A stretch of 64,000 bases of DNA from Datura wrightii (taxonomy: Eukaryota; Streptophyta; Magnoliopsida; Solanales; Solanaceae), in the NCBI GenBank assembly GCA_035772735.1, contig JASDFA010000007.1:72206501-72270500 (forward strand), written 5' to 3'. Numbering within the stretch: the first letter of the stretch is position 1; each line of letters begins with the position of its first letter. The notes under the pieces are model-generated. The model saw only the letters and a list, made by a program, of their open reading frames with translations. It had not been told where the DNA came from and searched no databases. Both the position numbers and the translations under genes were made by a program. Shown here in pieces: positions 34,088 through 45,342 of this stretch.

Positions 34088-36540
34088 TGTCACGACCCGA
34101 GCATAGACCCGGATCGTAGAAACAGGACAAGGGACCTAGAGAGACCCCAAGTCAACCCATGGCATAAGAATTCACTAACTCATTCAATAAACATAAAGAA
34201 ACATAATCATAAACTCAGGCGAAAATCTAACTTTACATAACAATAGAAAGAACATCTGAAGCTGAATACATGCCTAAGTCTGATAAGCCTCTAATCTGGA
34301 CGAGTTGATGGGACAATGCCCCAACCTAGCTCAATAATACTAAAGCTAAAAATACATCCAAGATAACTGAAAGTCTAGTACTCCAAAGATGAGGACTCAC
34401 CAACCAAGCAGGTGATAATTCTAATAAGCGGCTACGAACGGGGCTGAACCTGTGATACGGATCCTCCATCATGAAATGATGCAGCATAGAGGTATGCGGT
34501 CAGTACGTGGAATATACCGAGTATGCAAGGTAAGTAAAACCACATTTATAATGTCAATCATTTAAAACCATTCATACATATAATAAGCTTTTAAATGTAA
34601 GTAGAAGACTACACGCATTCATTCTGAAATCGTACTCTTATCATAACGTGTTCATGCATGGCTTTAGAACCTCATAACTGACTAGAATGACTCAAAGCTA
34701 ACACATAACATTTATATCAAAAGCTAAATAATCAGTCAAACCTTGCTTGTTGAACATGCATGCATAAGATAATTATCATGAGTAATGGATATGAAAATTC
34801 AAATGATATAGACAGTGGGAGACTCGTCACTTAACCGACATACCACGATAGGGCTTATGTGGTCCCGACTATTACACTCAAGTGGGTAGAGCCGTCAAAA
34901 ACCTTGCCAGGATTAAGGATGCTACCATGATATCGATATCAAGTTAAAAGGGGCCAATCAAGCGGGGGATAGATCACAAGGGAGGTCCCAATAACATAAT
35001 GGAATCAACCTACATTGGCGCGTGGTTCTGGGGCGTCAGGTTATCGATCCTTAGCGCCCTCGATGTTATACTCTTCTCCCAAACTTGCAATGCTCTACAT
35101 CGTATAAATACAAAGCTCAACATCATCTAGTGATGAAGCTCAACATGAAATCATGCATAAAATCAACATCGTATGAAATAAAGCTCAACATTGTCTATTG
35201 ACAAGGCTCATCATGAAATCATGCATACACTAGACATCATATAAATATGAAGCTCAACAATGTCATTTCGACAAAGCTTTGAATAAAAATCATAGTTAGA
35301 CTCAAAACATCATGTGAAATGAAGCTTAACATTGTCCTCAACAAAGCTCGACAATAATATACATATCAATTAAGGATTTACGCATAGAGAAGGCATTACT
35401 TTGAAACATACCACAAAAATAGAATTCGTATTTATGGTAAAAAGGAAAATTCCATCTCAACCATGTGGTAAGCTCATGCTGGGAAAGAAATCACAATTTG
35501 AAAACATCACATGGGCATCACCTAAAATTCTACCATACTTGGGTCTATTTAATCTCCTTTGAAAACATCATAAAAAATCATGGGTAAGGTTGAAAACATG
35601 ACTTTCATCATCTACTCCATCATCATCACATTCTATATGAACTATCCACACATGGGCGTTTTGGATTCAATTTTAGAAAGACAATTTTGTAAAAGAAATT
35701 AAGTAGAATCCGCCACAAGATCAGTAAATCCCCAATATCAACTCAATTTAATCATACCCATGAGTAGAGATGCAAGAATCATACAATTGAATGAAAAACC
35801 ATACTTGATCTTCACAAACCAATTACAAATTGATAGGGAATGGGCATGGGTGTGGAAGGAAGTACCTGCTCATAGTCTTACATACCTGGGATTGAAGAAT
35901 CCTAACTCTTCCTAATTTCCCAGCTGAGATTCCAATTGCAAACATTGAGAATTCACCTTTATTCTCCTCAAATCCCCAACCTTACATGCATGAAAGTAGT
36001 GGCCAAATATGGCTTTTCTTTGCTAAAAACCCTCTATTATGAGCTTAAAACGACGTAGTATAGGCCCTTAGAACTTAGGAATTACAGAAAAGCCCTTACT
36101 GAAATCGCTGAAAATAACTTTCAGGGGGTCCTACGGACGACTCGACGACTTGTCACTGGGGAACACGATCCGTTGGTTCGCTCATTAAATTCACTAAATA
36201 ATTGTTCTTTCGGGACTCCTAATGAGTGACATGACGACTCGTCCCCAGCAGCCATGACTCGTTGTCACCTCCCATCAAATGCACTGCACAAATTTTCCAA
36301 TCTTCCTCAAGAACCACCCCGCGACTGACATGAGGACTCGTGGTGTCTAACCACGAGTCGTGACATCGCCCATGGGGACCTTGAGTCCTTCATCCTTCCA
36401 GGCATTCCCACGAGTCACCTGGCGACTCGTGGTGTCTCCTCACGAGTCGTTTAGTGACTCATTCTGCAACTGCTGCAACATTTTTCAGTTTTTCTCTGAT
36501 TCACTTCCGGGTCCAATTCTTGAATTCTCGAGGTATAACA
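34088..36540 (-). repeat. TKf 3' LTR
   Basis: 2453 bp, TGTCACGACCC to GGTATAACA. It holds the conserved CATCAT / ATGATG hairpin (34467–34481), a four-unit hairpin array (35093–35350), and about nine ACGASTCGT-like copies between 36137 and 36462. No coding sequence. Confidence 0.95.
35093..35350. repeat. Tandem array of four hairpin-bearing units in TKf 3' LTR
   Basis: Four imperfect units of about 69, 68, 73 and 50 bp each start ACATCRT and contain AAGCT(C/T)AACA followed by a small hairpin. The hairpins are CATC-TAGT-GATG (35124–35135), TTGTC-TATT-GACAA (35191–35204), TGTC-ATTTC-GACA (35261–35273) and TTGT-(loop)-ACAA (35332–35344). The stems differ in sequence but stay paired. The same array is in the other LTR at about 42630–42890. 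Confidence 0.8.
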
Positions 36541-36572
36541 ATATCTCCCCCTTGGGAACATTCGTCCATGAA
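36541..36572 (-). other. TKf polypurine tract
   Basis: ATATCTCCCCCTTGGG follows the LTR end directly; the adjacent 'cattcgtccatgaatgttag' matches the other copies. Confidence 0.9.
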
Positions 36573-36779
36573 TGTTAGAAACAAGAAGGAAAAAGAAACA
36601 TGCAATTATCATACTCCAATACTGATTATTTTAACCAAAATTTTACAGAATGACTACCTCCAAAAAGAACCACATAGTTGAACTAAATTCAGTCATCACA
36701 TACATTTATCATAACATAATTCAAACTTGGGCACATGAAGTGAACATGGAAACTGATTAGAGAATTAGGGCAAGAACTG

Positions 36780-38110
36780 ATACCTCAAGTTGGAATTGAG
36801 CCGGTAGAGACAAATGTGGATATCTAGCCATCATGTCCGCTTCGGCCTCCCACGTAGCTCCTTCAACATGTTGATTCCTCTATAAAACCTTAACTGAAGT
36901 TACCTCTTTGTTCCTCAGCCTTCGAACTTATCGATCCAATATTTCAACAGGAATTTCTTCATAATTGAGGTTGTCTTTCACACCAACGATGTCTACCGGA
37001 ACTACCAAGGCTGGATCACCCATGCACTTTTTCAAAAGCGATACATGGAACATGGGATGATCTGAAGCCAATTATGAAGGCAAGTCCCACTCATACGCCA
37101 CCCTACCAACTCCTCCCACAACCCAGTAGGGGCCAACATAGAGGGAACTGAGTTTACCTTTCTTTTCAAACTGCATGACTCCCTTCATGGGAGATACCTT
37201 TAGAAACACCCAGTCATCTACATCAAACTCCAATTATCTTCTCCTCACATCAGCATATGATTTTTGACGACTCTTAGCGGTTTTCAACTGGTCCCTTATC
37301 AACTGAACCTTCACCATCGCCTCATGAACTGAATTATGTCCTACCATAGTTGCCTCACCAACCTCGAACCATCCGATGGGAGATCTACACCTTAGCCCGT
37401 AGAGGGCCTCGAATGGTGCCATTTGGATACTATAGTGGTAACTATTATTATAAGAAAACTCGATCAGGGGAAAATGATCATCCCAACTACCTTTAAAATC
37501 CATAACACACGCCCTCAACATATCCTAAAGAGTCTGGATTGTTCGTTCTACTTGGCCATCCGTTTGAGGATGAAAAGCTGTGCTTAGCTTAACCTGAGTC
37601 CCGAGCCCCTTTTGAAATGAACGCCAGAATTGAGAAGTAAACTGAGTACCTCGGTTTGAAACAATAGACAAGGGCACTCCATGAAGCCGAACTAACTCCC
37701 AAATATACGACTTAGCATAATCGTCTGCTAAATCCGTGGTCTTGACCGGTAGGAAGTGTGCAGCCTTGGTTAACCTGTCCACCACAACCTAAATGGAGTC
37801 GTATTGCCGACGAGTATGAGGTAGACTTGTAATGAAGTCCATATTGATTTCTTCCCACTTCCAAGTGGGTATGGCAATATCCTGAAGTACACCTCTAGGT
37901 CATTGATGCTCGACCTTCACTTGCTGACAGTTTGGACATTTTGCTACGAACTCCACAATATCCTTCTTCATACCATCCCACCAATAGATTTCTCATAAAT
38001 CCCAATACAATTTCGTGGATCCTAGATGAATAGAATATCTGGTACCATGTGCCTCATACAATATTTAAACTCTCAATTATCAACGTCCGGAACACATAGT
38101 CAACCCTGGT
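36780..38110 (-). pseudogene. TKf integrase and chromodomain
   Basis: The zinc-binding module (about 38060–37920) has its two His and CPNCQQ pair, broken by one stop. The core keeps the first catalytic Asp in VVDRLTKAAHF (37785) and the Glu in DGQVERTI, but the second Asp is Asn (SIVSNRGTQFTS). The frame is open 37785–37525 and, after one stop, 37521–37234. The GPY/F module (VSPMKGVMQFEKKGKLS, VGPYWVVGGVGRVAYEWDLP) lies at 37230–37010. The chromodomain follows at 36970–36800 with VRRLRNKEVTSVKVL and VEGATWEAEADMMARYPHL, with a stop after LDR and another in place of the conserved Trp after KVL. It would bind chromatin and insert cDNA, but is inactive here. Confidence 0.9.
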
Positions 38111-38111
38111 A

Positions 38112-39531
38112 TCATAGCACACCATCTCCCCCTTGGGAGAAAACCACCACTTTCTGACTCCGTACCGCCTCCTTCAACTTCCTCAATATTGGATCCTCAT
38201 CTTTCCTAGATTTAACATCAACTACAAAGGATGATTCCAACCCTTTAGGCAAAACAACACCGCCATCAGTCGAATCGATCAATCTAACTCCCAGCCTTGC
38301 AAGCCGGTGGAAATCTTTCACAAACTCCTTCTTCCCTTCATCCACATGGGACACACACTCCATTGAGAGCCTACTAAGCGCATCCGCAACCACATTAGCC
38401 TTGCCCAGGTGGTAAAGGACACTCATGTCATAATCTTTAATTAACTCCAACCACCTCCTTTACCGAAGATTTAGATCCTTCTGTGTGAGCACATATTGTA
38501 AGCTCTTGTGATCCGTAAATAGATCCATGTGGACTCCATACAAGTAATGTCGCCATATCGTCAATGCAAACACCACCATGACCAACTCAAGATCATGGTC
38601 GAGTAATTCTTTTCATGTACTTTCAGCTCTCGAGAGGCATAAGTTATCACCCTCCCACGCCGCATCAACACGCACCCAAGTCCGACTCTGGAAGCATCAC
38701 AATACACCACGAACCCATCGGTACCCTCGGTTAGAGTCAACACTGGTGCTGAAGTAAGTTGAGTTTTCAACTTTTGGAAGCTTTTCACACAAGCCTCCGA
38801 CCACCATTCTGAGTTAACTTAGTCAAAGGCACTACAATGGATGAGAAACCCTCAACAAACCTCCAGCAGTAGCCAACTAAGCCCAAGAAACTCCGAATAT
38901 CCATAGGATTCACTGGTCTAGGCCAATTCTTCACCGCCTCGATTTTCTGCAAATCTACTTTTTGCCTTCGCTAGACACCACATGGCCCAAGAATGCCATG
39001 GAGTCAAACCAAAACTCACACTTGCTGAACTTTGCATACAGTTGGTGATCCTTGAGGGTCTGAAGCACTACTCTCAGGTGAGCAGCATACTCCTCCTCGC
39101 TCCGAGAGTATACTAAGATGTCATCAATGAACACGATCATGTCTAAATATGGATTGAATACTCTATTCATCAGGTTCATAAAAGCTGCAGGAGAATTCGT
39201 CAGTCCAAAAGACATAACTACAAACTCGTAATGACCATACCGTGTCCTGAATGGAGTATTCGGGATATCACTCTCCCGAACTCTAAGCTAATAATACCAG
39301 ATCTGAGATCTATGTTCGAGAAACACTTAGCACCCTGTAGCTGATCGAACAAATCATCAATCCTAGGTAAGGGGTACCTGTTCTTGATGGTGACTTTGTT
39401 AAACTGTCGATAACCATGCACATACGAAGGGAACCATCTTTCTTTCAAAAAAATAATACTGGTGCGCCCCATAGAGACTGGCTCTGTCTAATGAAACCCT
39501 TATCTAGAAGATCCTTTAATTGATCCTTCAA
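38112..39531 (-). pseudogene. TKf reverse transcriptase and RNase H
   Basis: The RT entry segment is frameshifted near 39450; KVTIKNRYPLPRIDDLFDQL and CFSNIDLRSG are readable at 39400–39300. The palm is open 39215–38955 with MSFGLTNSPAAFMNLMNRVF and FIDD (MIVFIDDILVYS), with one residue missing compared with sister copies between LDM and IVF. The thumb FLGLVGYCWRFVEGF-like tract follows, and RNase H at 38788–38561 has FVVYCDASRVGLGCVLM and SRELKVHEKNY. The linker at 38450–38112 includes YDMSVLYHLGKANVVADAL and GGDGVL. Confidence 0.9.
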
Positions 39532-40200
39532 CTATTTTATATCGGTTGGAGCCATCCTGTAGGGATGAATAGATATAGGCTGCATATCAGGAAGAATGTT
39601 AATACCGAAATCAATCTCCCGCTCGGGAGGAATACTAGAAAAATCATTAGGAAAGACCTCTGGATACTCACGTACCACTGGAACTGACCGGATAGTCGGG
39701 GTTTCAGACTCAACATACTTGACCTTAACCAAATGATACATGCAACCCTTGCAAATAATTTTCCTGGCCTTGAGGTAGGAAACGAAGCGACCTACAGGAA
39801 TAGTTGGCTACCCTTCTATTCTAAGATTAGCTTACCAGGGAATCTGAAATCTACTGACCAGGTCTTGCAATTAATGGAAGCATAACAAGCATACAACCAA
39901 TCCACGATGAGAATAATATCGAAATCGGTCATGGATAACTCTACCAGATCTGCTGAGGTGACCTTATAGGGAACCAAGACCGGGCAATTTCTATACACCC
40001 ATTTAGCTATAACTGAGTCACCTACTAGTGTTGAAACTAGGATTCCGACAAGACATCGGGACTGACTTCGAAGCTACTAGCTACATAAGGTGTCACAAAG
40101 GACAGGGTGGCCCCTAGATCTAACAATGCATAAACATTAACATGGAAGACTCGTAACACACCAGTAACCACGTCTGGGGAGACCTTCTGCTCCTGACGGG
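39532..40200 (-). pseudogene. TKf protease
   Basis: The active site reads LLDLGATLSFVTPYVASS, where Leu replaces the Pro that follows Asp in TKa and TKe. The tract DIILIVDWLYACYASINC is open at 39998–39816. The linker FPNDFSSIPPEREIDFGINI at 39741–39532 leads to RT. Frameshifts at about 40040 and 39810 break it. Confidence 0.85.
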
Positions 40201-41398
40201 ATGCCAGGCATAGAATCTGTTCTAGCGCTGACCGCCAGCTGCACTGGTAGATATCCCTTGATGTGCTGAGCGAGGGGTGGGGGTACTGAGCTAGAAGCTG
40301 GGCCACGGCCCCCAACCTGATCCTGTCTCGCTGATGGACAATCTCTAAGCATATGTATGGGTTGCCCGCACCCAAAACAAGCACCCGAACCTGCCAAGCA
40401 CTGGCCTGTACGCCCTCGGCCACATCTGCGACAAGTTGGAACACCTAAATCTGTGGGCCCGCTGCTCTGACCCCTCAAGCCTAATGCTCGCCCTCTCTGA
40501 TCATGCCTAGGCCGAGATGGAACACTCAAGGCCGATGAAGCTGAGGCAGATAATCTCTGGTGGGTCTGTTGACGGTGCCCCTCGCCGGACCCCTGTTGGG
40601 AGAATCTGTCGCCCTCCGTCCTGGCCCTCTTGGCCTCTCTCTCTCTCGAATGTGCCACCTCTATCTGTTGGGCATACAACACCATACAACCTCTATCTGA
40701 GGGAAGTTCATATCCTGATGGAGCATAGCAATCCTGCATTCCTTATCCAAGTAACTTGCTATCCCATGCACAAACCTACTCACTCGCACCCTCTGGTCAG
40801 CCACTAACTCAGGAGGATACTTCGATAGGCGGGTGAACTCAAGAGAATACTCTAGCACTGTCATCATTCCTTGCTTCAGATTTAAGAAATCAGCTGCCTT
40901 CAGCTCCCTTATCTCTCGAGGGAAGAATCGATCCAGGAATGCAACATGGAACTCTTCCCAAGTGAACGGACCTACTCTGGCGACGCGGCTATCCTTCTAT
41001 TGACGGAATCAGATATGTGCAACCCTCTTCAACTGATAGGAGGCCAACTCTGCGCACTGAACACTACTCACCCCCATGACTTGATTGATCTTGATAACCT
41101 CATCCACGAACTCATGTGGGTCCTCATCTACCTTGGACCCAAGAAACTCCGATGTGTTCATCCTCAAGAAGTCCCTGACTCGAGCCACCGCTGCACTGCC
41201 ATTCTGCGGAACACGTGCAATAACCTGCTGATTGACCTGAGCAGTCAAGGCCTGCACAAGCATCTAGATAGCGGCCCAAAAATCAACATGAGCGGCTGGC
41301 TCCAGTGCTTGAGGCTCCTAAAGCGGTGGGACCTGCTAATGCCCACGACTCATGCCATCCTCGTGGCCTTCACCGTCTCCATTTCTCCTTCCATTCAT
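40137..41398 (-). pseudogene. TKf gag
   Basis: The start is the ATG read from 41398 (MNGRRNGD). The open parts are 41263–41009 (TAQVNQQVIARVPQNGSAAV, FLRMNTSEFLGSKVDEDPHE), 40867–40661 (YSLEFTRLSKYPPELVADQR) and, in a shifted frame, 40739–40137 with both zinc knuckles: CRRCGRGRTGQC, in which the His is Arg/Thr, and CFGCGQPIHMLRDC with an intact CCHC. The long Ser/Gln/Arg-rich part binds RNA in the family. Frameshifts at about 40990 and 40720 break it. Confidence 0.9.
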
Positions 41399-41606
41399 CC
41401 TTCAAGGAGCCATGATTCTACAATCGAGAATAGCACAAATTAGAGGGACAGAAAGACTTTTCATCGCACGACATAGATCATGAAAGATAGGAACATTTCC
41501 TAGAACGTTTTGTAGCCTCTTCATCATAAGTGTGGTGCACTTCACACTCATGAAAAAGACTCTACTTAACGCGGCTTTCAAACTCCCTACGACACTTCAA
41601 ACCTAT

Positions 41607-41619
41607 GGCTCTGATACCA
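41607..41619 (-). other. TKf primer-binding site, initiator tRNA-Met
   Basis: GGCTCTGATACCA is an exact 13-base match to the tRNA 3' end, 4 bp from the LTR start at 41624. The leader 41399–41606 is non-coding and carries the conserved 'cataagtgtggtgcacttc' tract. Confidence 0.93.
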
Positions 41620-41623
41620 AGTA

Positions 41624-44077
41624 TGTCACGACCCGAGCGTAGACCTAGATCATAGGCACGGGACAAGGGACCCCGAGAGACCCCAAGTCAACCCATGGGA
41701 TAAGCATTCACTAACTCATTCAATAAACATGAAGAAACATAATCGTAAACTCAACAGAAATCTAACTTGACATAACAACAGAAAAAACGTCTGAAGCTGA
41801 ATACATGCCTAAGTTTGATAAGCCTCTAATCTGGATGAGCTGATGGGACAATGCCCCCAACTAGCTCAACAATACTGAAACTGAAAATACATCCAAGATA
41901 ACTGAAAGTTTAGTCCTCCAAAGATGAGGACTCACCAACCAAGCAGGTGATAATTCTTATAAGACGCTAAGAACGAGGCTGAACCTATGATACGGATCCT
42001 ACATCATGAAACGATGCAGCATAGAAGGTATGCGATCAGTACATGGAATGTACCGAGTATGCATGGTAAGTAAAACCACTTTGATAACATCAATAATTTA
42101 AAACCATTCATACATATAATAAGCTTTTAAGAGTAAGTAGAAGACTACATACATTCATTTTGAAATCATACTCTTATCATAATGTGTTCGTGCATGGCTT
42201 TAGAACCTCATAACTGACTCGAATGACTCAAATCTAGCACATAACATTTATATCAAAAGATGAACAATGAGTCAAACCTTTCTTGTTCAACATGCATTCA
42301 TAAGATAATTATCATGAGTAATGGATATGCAAATTCGAAAGATAAAGATAGTCGGGGACTCGTTACTTAATCGACATACCATGATAGGGCTTATGTGGTC
42401 CTGACTATTACACTCAAGTGGGCAGAGCCATCCAAAACCTTGACAGGCTTAAGGACGCTACATGATATCAATATCAAGCTGAAAGGGGCCAATGGGGTCG
42501 GGGATAGATCACAAGGGGGGTCCTAATAGCATAATAGAATCAACCTATGTTGGCACGTAGTTCTAGGGCGTAGGGTTATCGACCCTTAGACCGCTCGGTG
42601 GTAGACTCTTCTCCAAAACATGCAATGCTCTACATCATATAAATACGAAGCTCAACATAGTCAAGTGACGAAGCTCAACATGAAATCACGCATAAAATCA
42701 ACATCGTATGAAACGAAACTCAACATTGTCTATTGACAAGGCTCATCATGAAATCATGCTTACTCTAGACATCATATAAATATGAAGCTCAATAATGTCA
42801 TTTAGACAAAGCTTTGAATAAAAATCATAGTTAGACTCAACATCATGTGAAATGAAGCTTAACATTGTCCTCAACAAAGCTCGACAATAATATACATATC
42901 AATTAAGGATTTACGCATAGAGAAGGCGTTACTTTAAAACATACCACAAGATAGAATTCGTAATAAGGGTAAAAAGGAAAGTTCCATCTCAACCATGTGG
43001 TAAGCTCATGTCGGGAAATAAATCAAAATTTGAAAACATCACATGGGCATCACCCAAAGTTCCACAATACTTGGGTCTAATTAATCTCCTTTTAAAACAT
43101 CATCAAAAATCATGGGTAAGGTTGGAACATGCCTTTCATCATCTACTCCATCATCATCACATTCTATATGAACTATCCACGCGTGGGCGTTTTAGATTCT
43201 ATTTTAGAAAGACAATTTTGTAAAAGAAATTAAGTTAGAATCCGCCCAAGTTCAGTAAATCCCCAATATCAACTCCTTTTAATCATACCCATGAGCAGAG
43301 ATTTAAGAACCATACAATTGAATGAAAACCCATACTTGATCATCACAAACCAATCACAAATTGATAGGGAAAGAGCATGGGTGTGGAAGGAAGCACCCAC
43401 TCATAGCCTTACATACCTGGGATTGAAGAATCCTAACTCTTCCAAATTTCCCAGCTGAGATTCCAATTGGAAACCTTGAGAGTTCACCTTGATTCTTCTC
43501 CTCAAACCCCCAACCTTGCATGCAAGAAATTAATGGCCTAAGATGGGTTTTTCTCTGGTAAAAACCCTCTATTACAAGCTTAAAACAACATATTATAGGC
43601 TTTTAGAACTTAGGAATTACAGAAAAGCCCTTACTAAAATCACTGAAAATAACTGTCAGGGGGTCCTAACGGACGACCCGATGACTTGTCACCAGGACTC
43701 ATGATCTGTTGGTTCACTCGTTAAGTTCACTGGATAACTGGTCTATCAGGGCTCCTAACGAGTGAGATGATGACTCTTCCCCAACAGCCATGACTGGTTG
43801 TCACCTCCTGTCAAGTGCACTAGACAAATTTTCCAATCTTCCTCTAGAACCAGCCCACGACTGACATGACGACTCCTGGTGTCTGACCACGAGTTGTTAC
43901 ATCTCCCATGGGGACCTCGAGTTCCTCATACTTCCAGGCCTTCCACCACGAGTTACCTAACGACTCGTGGATCTCCTCACGAGTTGTTTAGTGACTCATT
44001 CTGCAACTGCTGCAACATTTTCTAGTTCATCTCTGATTCACTTCCGAGTCTGATTCTTGAATTCTCTGGGTGTAACA
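41624..44077 (-). repeat. TKf 5' LTR
   Basis: 2454 bp, TGTCACGACCC to GGTGTAACA. It carries the same hairpin (42002–42016), hairpin array (about 42630–42890) and ACGASTCGT cluster (43660–43995) as the 3' LTR. Many differences are C-to-T or G-to-A within CG or CNG contexts. Confidence 0.95.
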
Positions 44078-44082
44078 TTAGC
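44078..44082. repeat. Target-site duplication TTAGC, right copy (TKf)
   Basis: This is the second copy of TTAGC; the TKd LTR resumes at 44083. Confidence 0.95.
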
Positions 44083-44240
44083 TCAAGACATACCACAAGC
44101 TGAAAGAATAATTGGGAGCCTTCGCTCCAAAACCATATGGTAAGCTATACATAGGAAGTCTTGAACTCAAAACATACCACAAGCTAAAAATATAATTGGG
44201 AGACTTCGCTCCAAAACAATGTGGTAAGCTTAATTCGGGA
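44082..44240. repeat. Tandem duplication, period 84 bp, in TKd LTR
   Basis: The block 'ctcaagacataccacaagct … ggagccttcgctccaaaacc … ggtaagct' occurs twice, starting at 44082 and 44166. Each unit contains the inverted pair GGAGnCTTCGCTCC. The TKh LTRs have a single unit at this place (about 47610–47670). Confidence 0.85.
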
Positions 44241-45342
44241 AAATTATCATTCACACTTAACATGTGAGCATTGCCCCAAAGCTTTATCATACTTAGGGAT
44301 ACTTAATTCTTATAGGGAACATAATCATGAACATGGGTAGCTTCAAAACATACTTTTCATCATAATATCTCGTCATCATCATATACTCATCACAAATCTC
44401 ATCTTTCATGAACATTTCATCTATGGGCTTTTAAATTCATAAAACTCGAACCATGATTTTAAAATTGAAAATATTATAAAATTTGCCCATGCTTCATAAT
44501 TCAATAGTATATTCATAATCAATTCATACCCATGTATAGAAATAGAAGATTCATGCATTTGGGTTAAAACTCCATAGATTAGACATAGGAATTTCATACT
44601 TTACAGAGGGATTGGGCATGGGTGTGAAAGAAATCACCCATTCATGACCCTACATACCTATTAGTAGCTGATTGTAACACTTCTTTAGATGCACAATAGG
44701 AAGTTTTAAAGGATTTGATGAATGTTAAGCTTGATCACCCTCTCAAGTCTTCTACCTTGCATGTCTGAATGAATGAGGCCTAAAGTGAACTTAACCCCTT
44801 TAAAAGTCACTATTCATAACCCAAATCATTGTAGTTTAGGCCTTAGGAACTTAGGAATTACATAAAAGTCCTTACTAAATTCGTAGAAAAATAACTGTCA
44901 GGTGGTCCTAACGGAGGACCTAACGACTCGTTGCTCGGGGTCACGACTTGTGGAGTCTGCCGTTAAGTGCACCGCCTTGCATCGACAAAATTTATTCCAT
45001 GCCTGATCATGACTCACCTCACGAATCGTGGGGCTGACCACGACTCGTAGGGACCTTCCATCAAATCTACTGCCCCTTTTTCTTTTATTTTCTTTTCTTA
45101 TTCCTTCTCCCCACGGCTGACCTAACGACTCGTGGGACCTGACCACTTATCATGGTAATGCCTGTGGGGTCTCATTTTTTTCCATTATTCAATTTCATTC
45201 CATAACTTCCCCACGAGTGACATAAAGACTCGTGGGTTGATCTCAGCAGTCTCCCCACGACTCATTCTGAGTCTGATGCCAAATTTCACTCTTTCTCCGT
45301 TTCAACTCCCGGGGCTGCTCTTTGGGCTTCGGGGGTATAACA
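44083..45342 (-). repeat. TKd 5' LTR, second part
   Basis: This is the continuation of the LTR begun at 32989, ending GGGGGTATAACA. It starts with an 84-bp tandem duplication. The ACGASTCGT cluster is at 44920–45260. The two parts add up to about 2.36 kb, the usual size in this family. Confidence 0.9.

Larger units (their letters stand above)
34088..44077 (-). mobile_element. TKf: complete chromovirus, 10.0 kb, inserted in TKd LTR
   Basis: A full-length minus-strand element with LTRs of nearly equal length (34088–36540 and 41624–44077), an intact primer site, a polypurine tract, and all domains from gag to chromodomain, flanked by the perfect duplication TTAGC. The first 240 bp of the two LTRs differ at roughly 9 per cent of positions by eye, mostly transitions, so the insertion is old. 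Stops, frameshifts and a catalytic Asp-to-Asn change in integrase show that it is inactive. Confidence 0.96.
21379..45342 (-). mobile_element. TKd: old chromovirus host, interrupted by TKe and TKf
   Basis: Three pieces form one minus-strand element once its two insertions are set aside. Piece one (21379–21973) is protease and the gag zinc knuckles. Piece two (31916–34087) is the rest of gag, leader, primer site and the first part of the 5' LTR. Piece three (44083–45342) is the rest of the LTR. The breakpoints are exact: gag is split at AACAC and the LTR at TTAGC, each duplicated around the inserted element. TKc or a deletion removed everything downstream of protease, including pol and the 3' LTR. 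Confidence 0.85.

Noticed and set aside
36120..36480. CRISPR-like array from the repeated ACGASTCGT motif
   Set aside because: The repeats are only 9 bp, occur in both orientations, vary in spacing, and lie in plant LTRs.
41607..41619. tRNA gene suggested by GGCTCTGATACCA
   Set aside because: Only the last 13 bases of the tRNA are present, next to an LTR. It is a primer-binding site.
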